Part shown: positions 42,327 to 50,746 of the stretch, in pieces
Position numbering within the stretch: the first letter of the stretch is position 1
Layout: the number at the start of each line of letters is the position of its first letter
Assembly: GCF_006376685.1 (NCBI RefSeq)
Contig: NZ_VEWL01000002.1
Coordinates: forward strand, 372,001-436,000
Reading direction: 5' to 3'
DNA from: Ochrobactrum teleogrylli
GTDB lineage: Bacteria > Pseudomonadota > Alphaproteobacteria > Rhizobiales > Rhizobiaceae
Length of the DNA: 64,000 nt
The notes under the pieces: model-generated
What the model saw: the letters and a program-made list of their open reading frames with translations, nothing else
What the model was told of the DNA's origin: nothing
Database searches by the model: none
Translations under genes and position numbers: made by a program

Positions 42327-42812
42327 GTCCGGTTCTCCGGTTAGGTTTGCAGTGTGAAGGGAGTTAAGCTTGAGATTGGGATCGTTGGTCAGCGATGCGC
42401 GACCGATCTCAACGACACGACGCGGTTCGCGCGCGGTCACAAAAAGCGCTGGCGACAGGTAGCCATAGTCGCGCCCGCCAACGGCAGTAGCTCCTCTGGC
42501 GTTCCACTCGACCTTGCCCCAGATACCGTCCTCGCGCGCTTCCATGTCCACAATCCAGCCGACAGCGGGGCTGTCGATGCCCTGCGTGCCGAGCTTGTCG
42601 ATGGAATGGTTGATGTCGATGGGAAGCTTGCGACCGGGTTGGATAGAGCGTGCGATGATCGCCTGAAGATCGTCGGCCACAAATGGGCCGCGTCCATCAG
42701 CACCGCTGAAAGTGCCAGCGGGCATGAGATGAACCCATTCCGGCGCAACAGCGGTCGCTCCGCTTTCGACGGTCGGGAGGTTCATCATGAGAGAGATCAG
42801 AAGCTTTTCCAT
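41778..42812 (-). CDS. Prohead protease, Mu gpI-like
   Basis: A 344-residue protein. The protease part (residues 20-155) has LPIDINHSID with the conserved His, DGIWGKVEWN and YLSPALFV, all usual in Mu I. The C-terminal half is an acidic, helical scaffold, which is also made separately from an internal start (next feature). It processes the head during assembly. Confidence 0.85.
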   Translation of the reverse strand: MEKLLISLMMNLPTVESGATAVAPEWVHLMPAGTFSGADGRGPFVADDLQAIIARSIQPGRKLPIDINHSIDKLGTQGIDSPAVGWIVDMEAREDGIWGKVEWNARGATAVGGRDYGYLSPALFVTAREPRRVVEIGRASLTNDPNLKLNSLHTANLTGEPDMEEELRKALGLPEDADAAAILAAVTEKTLHSATLAKVVETAGVQIGATGEQIITLLQSRQSGDDAEKVELRKTVTELQSKVTTLTNGAAKDKAEAVIGRAIEEGKVVPALRDHFISRHMKNAQEVEDEIKLLPSLHSTTLRGYTPKEGGDPALTPEDRQLCELMGLDQAEFAKTKKSQKEML

Positions 42813-42848
42813 GAACGTGAGAAAACCACGTTCGCCAAAAGCTTATCA

Positions 42849-42866
42849 TGCCCGCGATGGCGGGCA
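42849..42866 (-). promoter_or_regulatory. TGCCCGC-N4-GCGGGCA stem-loop before the protease gene
   Basis: A 7-bp G/C stem with a CATC loop on the minus strand. It lies 37 bp upstream of the protease start and 15 bp past the gpG stop. Stem and flank (CATGATAAGCTTTTGGCG) match the stem-loop before gp46. The site corresponds to the PI late promoter of Mu. Confidence 0.55.
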
Positions 42867-42880
42867 CCAATTAAGAGGGC

Positions 42881-43378
42881 TTAAATGCGGCGTTGAAGTG
42901 CGCTGAAAACCGTCTCAGAGATCATGACCTGATCATCATCGGAAATACCGAGATAAGGACGCGCCGGTATCGTAACCGACTTTGCCAGCACAATGCCAGA
43001 TGCCAGACGAAAAACAAGATGTGAAGCACTTTTCGGTTTGATTGTCGCGCCGAGCTGGTGAACGGCAGCATAGGGGGTGTTCGTGCCAACAGTCACCTGA
43101 TCGCGGCTAGCGCGATGGCTGATACTGTCTAGCAGCCGACCGCTTTCCGTCAGGATTCGGCTGTTGCGCTTGATCTTCTTATATTCCGGATTGAGCTTTT
43201 CCCAGGCAACCCCATCGGGCGATTTCTGTGAGACGAACCGACGATGCGTCGAACCAACCATGCCGGAGCCGATTGCGCTCATGACCGGCGTGGTATCGCC
43301 CATGACGCTGATCAGCCGGGTGAAAGCCTGTTGTACGGCTTTGTCCGTAACCTCAACTTCAAGAGAAACCCCACTCAT
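42881..43378 (-). CDS. Virion morphogenesis protein, Mu gpG-like
   Basis: A 165-residue protein of the phage virion morphogenesis family, a tail completion protein. Key segments are RFVSQKSPDGVAWEKLNPEY, ILTESGRLLDSISHR and VGTNTPYAAVHQLGA, followed by IPARPYLGIS. It overlaps gpF by 4 bp. Confidence 0.88.
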   Translation of the reverse strand: MSGVSLEVEVTDKAVQQAFTRLISVMGDTTPVMSAIGSGMVGSTHRRFVSQKSPDGVAWEKLNPEYKKIKRNSRILTESGRLLDSISHRASRDQVTVGTNTPYAAVHQLGATIKPKSASHLVFRLASGIVLAKSVTIPARPYLGISDDDQVMISETVFSALQRRI

Positions 43379-44067
43379 TCCGCGTCTCCATTAAGCCACG
43401 TCATACCTGGATTATATTCGAAGCCCGGATCGACGCCCTGCGGCACACGAACGGTGCGTCCACCAACTTTCTCGGCACGGAAAACAAGATCAGGAGACGG
43501 ATCGGGACCGGCTTTGCCCTGGCGGCGCAAGCCGCCTTCGGAGACCGGTGTCACGAAGCAACCGCAACGCCAGCCGTTCGGCGGATAGTTGGTGATCCAG
43601 AATGGATCATCGGCACGCCACACCATGCCGTCCCAGGAGAGATGCTCCTTGCGGGGGTGAAGTGAGCCGGAATGGTTATATTGCCAATAGGGAAACGCTT
43701 CGAGCGTTTCAGGCTCCGTGAGCTTGGCATAGCGGCCCGCAGCATAGGCCGTGCGCAGATTGGTATCGAAGATGATGCGGGTGCGCCAGTTTCGCTTGCC
43801 GCGATAATCCCATCCGTGTTTTTCCACGATGGCATCAAAGGATTGCCGGAAATCCTCCAGCGTGGTTCCTTCTTCAAGCGCCCTTTGGATCTCGCGGCGG
43901 AAGTCGTCAAGCAACGCATCCGTGGCGGCACCGGCAACCATGAAAGCCCTCGAATGCGCCGCCGCATAAACATCTGTCCAGACTTGCGTCTTGACATTGG
44001 CCTTGCCCCGGAAAAAGCGGATCGCCTCATCAAAGGGCAGATCGAGCGCTGAAATCGTATCCGTCAT
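43375..44067 (-). CDS. Minor head protein, Mu gpF-like
   Basis: A 230-residue protein of the SPP1 gp7 / Mu F head morphogenesis family. It contains RIIFDTNLRTAYAAGRY and RKEHLSWDGMVWRADDPFW with the conserved HPPNGWRC-like YPPNGWRCGCFV. It is shorter than Mu F (about 420 residues), as is common in alphaproteobacterial relatives. The start at 44067 has GGAG upstream; GTG at 44151 lacks one. Confidence 0.85.
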   Translation of the reverse strand: MTDTISALDLPFDEAIRFFRGKANVKTQVWTDVYAAAHSRAFMVAGAATDALLDDFRREIQRALEEGTTLEDFRQSFDAIVEKHGWDYRGKRNWRTRIIFDTNLRTAYAAGRYAKLTEPETLEAFPYWQYNHSGSLHPRKEHLSWDGMVWRADDPFWITNYPPNGWRCGCFVTPVSEGGLRRQGKAGPDPSPDLVFRAEKVGGRTVRVPQGVDPGFEYNPGMTWLNGDAE

Positions 44068-44115
44068 GTCCGAGGCTCCAGAAGCATCAAAATTGAAGGC
44101 GAATTGAAGGCCGCT

Positions 44116-44171
44116 GGCGCGCGTTCGCAAAATTTTGCGGGCACACTTCACAAAGGAAGCGAACGCGCGCC
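44116..44171. repeat. 13-bp perfect inverted repeat between portal and gpF genes
   Basis: GGCGCGCGTTCGC at 44116-44128 pairs exactly with GCGAACGCGCGCC at 44159-44171 across 30 bp that contain the smaller dyad CAAAATTTTG. It fills the 113-bp gap after the portal stop. Possible RNA processing or attenuation site. Confidence 0.6.
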
Positions 44172-44180
44172 TGTGGGGCG

Positions 44181-45761
44181 TTATTTTCGACCGGCAATGT
44201 CATCGATCAAAGTGGCCTGTCCGGCGAGATGCGCAAGCGCCATGCCGCGAGACATTGCCTGGGAGAGTTCATCAGGCGACAGCTTCATGCGGGCAAGCTG
44301 ATCGGCAGCATCAGCAATGCTCTCGGCGCTCATGAGAACCCTTTTGATTTCTTCAGCCAGACCGGCAAGCGCGCCAGCTGCATCTTCCTGAAGCCGATCG
44401 GTCAGCTCGCCGATAATGTCTTCGGTCGGCGATTGCTGTTCGCGGGCGTGCAGCATCTTGCGAACCGAATTGAGTTCCGGTGCACGGCCCTGCGTATCGA
44501 AGAGACGATCAGCCGTCGAAGGCTGGCGACCGCCGATGAGTTCTTCACCTTCCTGGGGAGCCGGGACACCGAGGCGCTCGCGGATATACGCCGCCCCGGC
44601 TGTCAGCCCGTGCTTGGCAAATTTGTCGAAAGCTTCCGAAAATTCCTTCAGCATCACTTCATCCGGGCGACCAATGCGCACTATCGGATAATGATCCTGT
44701 GGCCCGAAATTAAACGCGATCAGATTCGGAACGAGCTGCCGGATGATGCTCGCCGTGACCATCATTGCGTCGGAGCGCTCGATATCCTCCTGGACGAGAC
44801 GGTGTTCCTGGGCGACGGCGTGACCACCGGAAACAGCATCAGTCGTTGTTGTCTGACCAAGGACAGCCTTTGATATCTGCCGGTCCATCCAGTCGGCGCG
44901 ACGTTCGTAAAGATCGACAGAAACGCCCTTTGCGGCAACTTCTTCAAATTCGATCTTCATGCTGTCTGGCATGATCGCGGCCATATCTCCGGCGATCTGC
45001 GTCACAGCACGCCACAGGATGTCCTTGTCCTCCTCCTTGGCATCGCCTCCATAACGCCCGATACGGATCGGCATGCCGAAGTTCTGCACAAAGATCGCCC
45101 AGTCCTTGAGCGTGAAGCTCTTGTACATCCATGCCCACGATGCCACGCGGGCGATACCCGAACGGATCGTCAGGCCCGACTTTGACGGGTGGCGATGAAT
45201 GATAAATTTGTGAGCTGGTAACGGTTCCTCAGCCGGATCATCGCGAAGCACGACTGTTTCACCATCGGCACGGGCAAAGGTGAACCACCGCTGCGGCCGG
45301 TATGTAATCTCGCGCGGCTCCCACCGGCTAAGCCGGGTTTGCCAATCGATCTCCATTACGGAGAATCCTTTGCCGATCGCATCGAGTATATCGAAGAGAC
45401 TTGCGCGTAAAACATCATCGTTAATCCACGACTGGACGAACTCCGCATGTTTTTTATGGTCGGCATCATCGCTAGCGGGTTTCACCGTAATGGGGAGTTG
45501 CGCCACGGAACGCTTGCGGGTGGACATCACCCCGAAATAATGAAGGTCGCGCTCCTCGATGTCCTCGGCAAGCTCCAGATAGGAGAGCGGATCACCTTCA
45601 GCAGCTGCGCGATGAATGGCTGAAAGACGACGCGGATTAAGCCCCTCGGCCGGATGACCGGATATGACGGGACGAACGCCGCCGGTTGTCGGCCCTGCAT
45701 AGGGTCTGGTTACGTCCTGCCGCTTCAGCGGATTGCCATACTGATCGACCAACTGTGCCAT
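44181..45761 (-). CDS. Portal protein, Mu gp29-like (DUF935)
   Basis: A 526-residue portal of the DUF935 family. Typical segments are DLHYFGVMSTRKRSVAQLP, VMEIDWQTR, ITYRPQRWFTF and WAIFVQNFGMPIRIGRYG. The C-terminal 120 residues are helical. It abuts the terminase gene by one base. The dodecameric ring forms the head vertex for packaging. Confidence 0.92.
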   Translation of the reverse strand: MAQLVDQYGNPLKRQDVTRPYAGPTTGGVRPVISGHPAEGLNPRRLSAIHRAAAEGDPLSYLELAEDIEERDLHYFGVMSTRKRSVAQLPITVKPASDDADHKKHAEFVQSWINDDVLRASLFDILDAIGKGFSVMEIDWQTRLSRWEPREITYRPQRWFTFARADGETVVLRDDPAEEPLPAHKFIIHRHPSKSGLTIRSGIARVASWAWMYKSFTLKDWAIFVQNFGMPIRIGRYGGDAKEEDKDILWRAVTQIAGDMAAIMPDSMKIEFEEVAAKGVSVDLYERRADWMDRQISKAVLGQTTTTDAVSGGHAVAQEHRLVQEDIERSDAMMVTASIIRQLVPNLIAFNFGPQDHYPIVRIGRPDEVMLKEFSEAFDKFAKHGLTAGAAYIRERLGVPAPQEGEELIGGRQPSTADRLFDTQGRAPELNSVRKMLHAREQQSPTEDIIGELTDRLQEDAAGALAGLAEEIKRVLMSAESIADAADQLARMKLSPDELSQAMSRGMALAHLAGQATLIDDIAGRK

Positions 45762-47101
45762 CAGAGCGAACCTCTCAATTGTGGATTAATCGAACGCTCA
45801 CGATCATCGGATCGGCGGCGATCGCCGGACGGAAGGCTTCGGCGTGTTTCGTACCCGTATTCCATATGCGGCGTACTGGCGGCATGAATGCCAAGGAACG
45901 CAGCCCACGTCCGGTCGGCGTGATCGTCGTCGCGCTCCGCCACAAATCGCGGCGCGCCGGTTGGAGATGTGACCTTGCGCAGTTTGTGCAGATCGGAGCG
46001 AAGCGGCACATTGCCCATCGGAATGCGAACAGTCCTGTCTTCGAAACGTTCCTTGCCGCCATTCGCCATGATCAGCTTGCTGCCGGTGCTAAACAGGACA
46101 CCCTCGACACGACGACCATAGCGTCGCAGCGCGTCCTCGACCACCTTCTCGCCCATGCCGGTCTGGTCGATGCAGGCCCGCGCCACACGATAACGCATCA
46201 TCACGTCATCAAAGGCGGCATCCATGTCGGCAAAGGTAGCGCGCTTCTGCTCAACGATCTCGCGACACCACAACACGTCGCCGATCTCTTCCCATACCCA
46301 GATCACATGAAGGTCATTGCGTCGGCCAATGTCGCGACCGACATAACATGCGTTGCCCTGATATCCTTCCGGGCTTCCAGCGGCGTCATCTTCAACTGAT
46401 GAAATCAGTTCATAGGATAGCCAGGCGCTCGCCTCGTCCAGATATTGCAGCTCATATTCCTGCGCCCAGGCATCTTCGTCGGCAATACCGGCACGCAGCT
46501 CCTCTATGTTGCGAGGCAAGCCGTCCCTGACCGCCTGATAGATATCGACAACATGCCGTGACCAGGTATCGTCATTGGCCGTGTCCAGCTCGAAGAATTT
46601 CCCGCTCTTGCCATTCGGTGTCGATGTGACGCGCAGCTTCCAGTCGGCCGAGATAACCGGGAAGAGCGCTTTCCAGATCGCATTACTGTCCTTGTGGAAT
46701 GCGAACTCATCCAAAAATACGTTGGCAGAGAAGCCGCGCGCCGTGTCGGGATTTGCTGGCAGTGCCGTAATACGGGTGCCATGCGGCAATGTCACTTCCA
46801 GCGCCTTGTAGCTGCCGGTGTCACCCTGCCAATCAAACTCGTTGGCGTCGAACGCCATGCCGTAAGCCTTGGCGTGAGGGTATATTCCTTCCAGCATGGC
46901 TTCACGGGCTTGACGTTCGCCACGGCTCAATATCACCCACCGTGTCCGCTGGCTCTTGATCGCATGCTCAAAACTGTCATCAACACATTCAAGTGTTGTC
47001 GTGAACGTCTTGCCGGTTTGGCGGGCAAACTTGCCAATTTTGAAACGGCTTTTATCCGTGAGCCAGCGGCGCTGATAGCCGTAAAGCAAAGGCTGTGTCA
47101 T
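45761..47101 (-). CDS. Terminase large subunit, Mu gp28-like
   Basis: A 446-residue packaging motor. The ATPase has FARQTGKTFTTTLE (Walker A-like), then FSANVFLDEFAFHKDSNAIW (Walker B with Asp-Glu) and TSTPNGKSGKF (coupling motif). The nuclease part has YVGRDIGRRNDLHVIWVWE and ACIDQTGMGEKVVEDA, with the metal-binding aspartates. It packages host-flanked DNA by a headful mechanism in Mu. Confidence 0.92.
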   Translation of the reverse strand: MTQPLLYGYQRRWLTDKSRFKIGKFARQTGKTFTTTLECVDDSFEHAIKSQRTRWVILSRGERQAREAMLEGIYPHAKAYGMAFDANEFDWQGDTGSYKALEVTLPHGTRITALPANPDTARGFSANVFLDEFAFHKDSNAIWKALFPVISADWKLRVTSTPNGKSGKFFELDTANDDTWSRHVVDIYQAVRDGLPRNIEELRAGIADEDAWAQEYELQYLDEASAWLSYELISSVEDDAAGSPEGYQGNACYVGRDIGRRNDLHVIWVWEEIGDVLWCREIVEQKRATFADMDAAFDDVMMRYRVARACIDQTGMGEKVVEDALRRYGRRVEGVLFSTGSKLIMANGGKERFEDRTVRIPMGNVPLRSDLHKLRKVTSPTGAPRFVAERDDDHADRTWAAFLGIHAASTPHMEYGYETRRSLPSGDRRRSDDRERSINPQLRGSL

Positions 47102-47676
47102 CAGGATGTCCCATAAGCTTCACGGATCATGCGCAGGATTTCTTGCCCATCGACCTTACGTCCAGCTTTCTCGACAGCGTCGGTCGCGTCACCGACCGCC
47201 TTCGCCAGCTTGGCTTTGGCTTCTTCCTCGGCCTTGCGGCGATGTTCGGCAGAATGGCGTTGCGCAACCACGGTTTCCTTATAGGCGCGTGCCAGCTCCA
47301 TGGCGTTCTTGGAATTAAGGCCATCGCCGTCAAGCAACTCATCAATAAGCGTTTTGAGGAACTCGCCGAGCACAATATCGGACTTGCTGATTTCTTCAGG
47401 CGTAAGCTTCTCCGCGATGCCTGCATAAATGTAACGGCGCTCCTCCAATTGAGAAGCACGTCGAGACAGACGCATGGCTTTACGGTTGAACGCCGATCTG
47501 GATATCGGGCCGATGCCTCTGACTTCCAGACGGTCATTCAGCTCAAAAAGAATATCCGCCTGGCTGCGGCGGCGTTCGTTGAGCTGTCCAATCGCCCAGA
47601 CCACATCGTCCTGGGCTTCTTCCGGCAATAGCTCCAGACTGTCGAGCCGGGAGCGGCCACGCCTGTCCTCTGCCAT
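47101..47676 (-). CDS. Mu gp27-like DUF3486 protein (terminase small subunit role)
   Basis: A 191-residue helical protein. It begins RRGRSRLDSLELLPEEAQDD, has ISRSAFNRKAMRL in a helix-turn-helix-like region, and a Lys/Ala-rich coiled-coil tail. DUF3486 is placed directly before the large terminase in Mu-type phages and is regarded as the small terminase. Confidence 0.83.
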   Translation of the reverse strand: MAEDRRGRSRLDSLELLPEEAQDDVVWAIGQLNERRRSQADILFELNDRLEVRGIGPISRSAFNRKAMRLSRRASQLEERRYIYAGIAEKLTPEEISKSDIVLGEFLKTLIDELLDGDGLNSKNAMELARAYKETVVAQRHSAEHRRKAEEEAKAKLAKAVGDATDAVEKAGRKVDGQEILRMIREAYGTS

Positions 47677-47678
47677 GG

Positions 47679-47975
47679 TCAGCCTCCGAGACCGGGCCGG
47701 GCCACACCCTCAATGATTGACCGGCGCTCGACATGGTCAAGTCCAGACTGGGTGAGACCTGCAATCACGACTGTGCCAGCTTCTGTCAGACGCACCGCGC
47801 CCAACTCCTCCAGCTTGCGCAATTGCGTGCGCACCCATTCGCGGGAACGGCGATGACCGAATGTCTCCAAAACCTTGGTGAGGATAGCCTCATTCAATGT
47901 GGTGTTGGTTTCCTGGGCGAGCGCCTTCAGAATCACCAGACGAGCATCTTCTGTGAGAAAATCGGCGAAGCTCAT
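47679..47975 (-). CDS. VpaChn25_0724-family phage protein (winged-helix type)
   Basis: A 98-residue protein with SFADFLTEDARLVILKALAQ at the start and HRRSREWVRTQLRKLEELGAV, a winged helix-like fold. The family is a regular member of Mu-type packaging modules (Mu gp26 position). Role unknown, perhaps DNA binding in packaging. Confidence 0.75.
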   Translation of the reverse strand: MSFADFLTEDARLVILKALAQETNTTLNEAILTKVLETFGHRRSREWVRTQLRKLEELGAVRLTEAGTVVIAGLTQSGLDHVERRSIIEGVARPGLGG

Positions 47976-48304
47976 TATGGCTGCCCCTTATTGATCAAAT
48001 AATCTTCAACGCGATGTACGGTGCGGCTCATAGACGAGATATTTTCTTCCATGCGACCGAACGATCCGCGAATCTCCGAAATCTCCAGCTTCAGATCGGT
48101 GAGCGCTTTTTCATCGGGCATGTGTTTCATCTCGGCCTTGATCTCAGTCAGTCCGTCTTCGACCACGCCGAGCCGCTGACTCACTAATTTCAGTTCGTCC
48201 GAATTCTGACGCGAGCCTGCGGTAAGCCATGCGTAAATCACAGTGCCAATCGAAATCAGCGTGGCGATGACGCCGCTCCAGTCCTTTAAAAACTGATGAT
48301 CCAT
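47975..48304 (-). CDS. DUF2730 membrane coiled-coil protein (Mu gp25 position)
   Basis: A 109-residue protein with one membrane helix (about 10-30, WSGVIATLISIGTVIYAWLT) and a coiled coil (residues 40-100). DUF2730 is a constant small gene of Mu-like phages, just after the lysis genes. ATG at 48304 overlaps the stop of the zinc-finger gene. Confidence 0.75.
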   Translation of the reverse strand: MDHQFLKDWSGVIATLISIGTVIYAWLTAGSRQNSDELKLVSQRLGVVEDGLTEIKAEMKHMPDEKALTDLKLEISEIRGSFGRMEENISSMSRTVHRVEDYLINKGQP

Positions 48305-48537
48305 CAACGCTGCCCCCGCTGTTTGCCCTGCCGCTCCAATTGTTGCTGGCACTGAATACAGCGCCTTGCCGATGGCAATGCAGCCCGACGCTCAAGTTCG
48401 ATATCGTCCCCGCAGGAAATACAGATATTCGAACCCTTCCGGCTCAGTTCTGTCTGCACGGCAGCAACGCCAGCCTCGCGCTCCTGTTCGGCGCGCAGGT
48501 CTGCCAGTTCATGTGCCTTGTTTCCCGCTTCCGTCAC
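48304..48537 (-). CDS. DksA/TraR-type C4 zinc-finger protein
   Basis: A 77-residue protein with CISC-X17-CIQC, the zinc finger of the TraR/DksA group, and an N-terminal helix of about 35 residues. TraR-like proteins bind the secondary channel of RNA polymerase and mimic DksA with ppGpp. Such genes are frequent in Mu-like phages. Confidence 0.8.
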   Translation of the reverse strand: MTEAGNKAHELADLRAEQEREAGVAAVQTELSRKGSNICISCGDDIELERRAALPSARRCIQCQQQLERQGKQRGQR

Positions 48538-48854
48538 TTTGGTCGCTCCGCTGGTACGGGGATGGATAACGGGACCGCGTCAACAGCAGCCACGGCGGCA
48601 GCGCGCCGGGCCTCGCAACCTGACAATGCGGATCGATCCTTCGCCCACATCGGCGTCAGTTCCTTGGCTGATAGCGCACGGTCGGGCAACGAGACAGGCG
48701 GGTCGCAAGGTTTGCGCGCTTCCTTCGGGATATCGGGCTTCACCTGATCAGTACGGAGAACCGGCTTTTCCGCCGAGGAACTGGTTGTTGAGCAGCCTTG
48801 TGCGATCGACATCGATGCCACTGCCAGGAGTGTCAGAAAGAGCCGCATTGGCAT
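48534..48854 (-). CDS. Rz1-like outer-membrane spanin lipoprotein
   Basis: A 106-residue lipoprotein precursor. The lipobox is IAQGC with Cys21 as the lipid site; the mature part is Pro-rich (EKPVLRTDQVKPDIPKEARK), as in Rz1. The gene starts within the last 107 bp of the Rz gene in another frame, the nested arrangement typical of two-component spanins. It fuses inner and outer membranes in lysis. Confidence 0.8.
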   Translation of the reverse strand: MPMRLFLTLLAVASMSIAQGCSTTSSSAEKPVLRTDQVKPDIPKEARKPCDPPVSLPDRALSAKELTPMWAKDRSALSGCEARRAAAVAAVDAVPLSIPVPAERPK

Positions 48855-49155
48855 CCTCCAATTGAGAGACTTGGTTCTTGAGGCGGGAGATTTCGGCTTG
48901 CGCCTTCTCGTTCAGGGCGCTCGCGGTTTTCATCTGCTCGATGATGTTCTTCGCAGCCATCTCATTGGCCTTGGCAATCTGCTCGGACCAATGAGCATCG
49001 CGGGCTTTCTCGGCGATTGCGACCGCATCGCCAATCGTATCGCGCAAGGTGCGGACAGCACCGAAAGCGAGAACTGCCGCCGCCAGAAGAACAATGGCGG
49101 CGATCATGATCTGCGAAGTCCATTTGCCAAACCATGCAGTGAGAGCTGCGATCAT
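48748..49155 (-). CDS. Rz-like inner-membrane spanin
   Basis: A 135-residue protein with one N-terminal membrane helix (about 15-38, IMIAAIVLLAAAVLAFGAV) and a periplasmic coiled coil (QAEISRLKNQVSQLEDANA). This is the Rz layout. The 3' part contains the Rz1 gene in another frame. Confidence 0.78.
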   Translation of the reverse strand: MIAALTAWFGKWTSQIMIAAIVLLAAAVLAFGAVRTLRDTIGDAVAIAEKARDAHWSEQIAKANEMAAKNIIEQMKTASALNEKAQAEISRLKNQVSQLEDANAALSDTPGSGIDVDRTRLLNNQFLGGKAGSPY

Positions 49156-49418
49156 GGTTTGCCCTCACGTCGATCGAATAAGAGTGCCTTTGCCTGTGTC
49201 CAATAATCGACAGAACCGAAACCGCGATGGACGCCAAGATTAGCAATGATGAGCATAACCATCGACGGCACGACGATCGGCGCGATTGCCACGGCCTGTT
49301 CGGAGCCGACCGACGCGGCACCAACGAGGGTCAGGATCACAGCCCAGGCGAGATAGAAGCTGCCCCAAAGATAGCGGCGGGTCGAGCGGTAGCCGGGTTC
49401 TTTGATCGGTTCGCTCAT
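49152..49418 (-). CDS. Putative holin
   Basis: An 88-residue protein with two hydrophobic segments (about 18-38 and 44-64: YLAWAVILTLVGAASV and AIAPIVVPSMVMLIIANLGV) and a basic C-terminus. Size and place between endolysin and spanins fit a class II holin. No family was recognised by motif. Confidence 0.65.
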   Translation of the reverse strand: MSEPIKEPGYRSTRRYLWGSFYLAWAVILTLVGAASVGSEQAVAIAPIVVPSMVMLIIANLGVHRGFGSVDYWTQAKALLFDRREGKP

Positions 49419-50251
49419 GCCGCGACCTCCGGCATGAACCGCGTCAGCTGTGCAAGCGTTTTGGCGCCGACAATCCCATCAGCAACCAGACGATAATCAC
49501 GCTGGAAAGCGATAACTGCCTGTTCGGTGCCGGGGCCAAAAATGCTGTCGATCGACAGATGATAAAATCCGGCACCACGAAGCGCACGCTGAAGGTCGGC
49601 AACCGCAAGGCCGCGCATTCCACGACGCAGAACCACATCGCCCGGATTTGTGGCAAGGTTGTCGGCCTGTAGCTCGGCGACAATGTCCTTTGCTTTGGCG
49701 AGATACGCGGCGCGGTTGGCCAAGCCATTCGTGCCGCCGTTGACGACTTTGGTGATCGCAACCAGGTTATCGTAGTCGGCAAGTACGTTGAGGTTTTTCG
49801 ATGACCAATAATAAAAGGCCGATAGAAGCGCCCACGGAAACTCAGCGAGCTTCTCAGGATACAGCAAGAAATCCGGAGACTTTGGGTCACGAGCACGCGA
49901 CCAACTATTGAACTTGCTGTGGTTCGAGCGGCCGGTGGTCTGAATAAGTCCGTGCCCACGAAAGCGTGGTCCGTCACCTTTCTGGGTGTTTCCCAGATCA
50001 GCCCGGCCTTCATAAGCTGCACCTGACGCATATTCAATGGTGGTACAAAAGCCATCGCTCTCATGCGCCACCTGGGCAAGAAAGTGCACAATGCGGAGCG
50101 CGGTCGTAACCTGAAATTCTTTCAGCAGGTCTGGCAACAATGGTCCGGCAGAAGCAATGATATGCTGCTGGCCTGCAATCTTCTTTACCTGCGCTTTGGG
50201 CGCGATCGCGGCAAGAACTGTGTGATTGATTTGGGATGCAAGGTCGGTCAC
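49415..50251 (-). CDS. Endolysin: GH19 glycoside hydrolase with peptidoglycan-binding domain
   Basis: A 278-residue endolysin. The catalytic GH19 domain (30-195) has AQVAHESDGF with the acid Glu64, and RFRGHGLIQTTGRSNH. The C-terminal part (205-270) is a PG_binding_1 domain (LRRGMRGLAVADLQRALRGAG, IDSIFGPGTEQAVIAFQRD). No signal peptide, so release is by the holin. The start is a GTG at 50251 with GGAGG upstream. Confidence 0.87.
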   Translation of the reverse strand: MTDLASQINHTVLAAIAPKAQVKKIAGQQHIIASAGPLLPDLLKEFQVTTALRIVHFLAQVAHESDGFCTTIEYASGAAYEGRADLGNTQKGDGPRFRGHGLIQTTGRSNHSKFNSWSRARDPKSPDFLLYPEKLAEFPWALLSAFYYWSSKNLNVLADYDNLVAITKVVNGGTNGLANRAAYLAKAKDIVAELQADNLATNPGDVVLRRGMRGLAVADLQRALRGAGFYHLSIDSIFGPGTEQAVIAFQRDYRLVADGIVGAKTLAQLTRFMPEVAA

Positions 50252-50286
50252 ATCACGCCCTCCGCGAAAAGCTCATTGAAGTCCAT

Positions 50287-50298
50287 GCCCACAAGGGC
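50287..50298 (-). promoter_or_regulatory. GCCC-N4-GGGC stem-loop before the endolysin gene
   Basis: A weaker copy of the late-gene stem-loop (4-bp core, loop TTGT on the minus strand), 36 bp upstream of the endolysin start. The flank on the gene side contains GAGCTTTTCGCGG, similar to the flanks of the two strong copies. It lies in the 117-bp gap after mor, at the place of Plys in Mu. Confidence 0.4.
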
Positions 50299-50368
50299 GG
50301 GTCTAACAACGGTTTTACGCGGGGCATTCAAGTCAGCCCATGCCGGAGCAATCGGGCGCTAGGATGAA

Positions 50369-50746
50369 CTATTCGGAAGGGAACATTTCTATCTGACGGT
50401 CGTCAGATTTCTTCGTGCGGTACTTGACCGGCGAACGGTTGAAGAGCTTTTCAACGCCGCTTTCAGTGATGCCTAACCTACGTGCAATTTGCGAGTTCGA
50501 CAAGCCATCCTGGTCACGGTAACGGCGTGCACGGATATCACGGACCATAGGCACGCTGATGTAGTCACCGCCATAGCGCCGGGAGAGCCTATTTGCAATA
50601 TCTGCGCCAACCGTTTCGATCAGTTGCGATCTATCAATATTGGATGGAACATAAAGGCGGATGCCCGCATGTTCCTCTGCAAGGCGGATCAAGTCGTCCT
50701 CACCAAGTAAGCTGAGCAACTCTGCCACAAGACGATGATCTTTCAC
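50369..50746 (-). CDS. mor: Mor-family middle/late transcription activator
   Basis: A 125-residue protein of the Mor/C family. The dimerisation part is followed by YGGDYISVPMVRDIRARRYR and a helix-turn-helix, LSNSQIARRLGITESGVEKLF. In Mu, Mor turns on middle transcription and C turns on late promoters. Only one member of the family is found here, so it may do both jobs. Confidence 0.87.
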   Translation of the reverse strand: MKDHRLVAELLSLLGEDDLIRLAEEHAGIRLYVPSNIDRSQLIETVGADIANRLSRRYGGDYISVPMVRDIRARRYRDQDGLSNSQIARRLGITESGVEKLFNRSPVKYRTKKSDDRQIEMFPSE

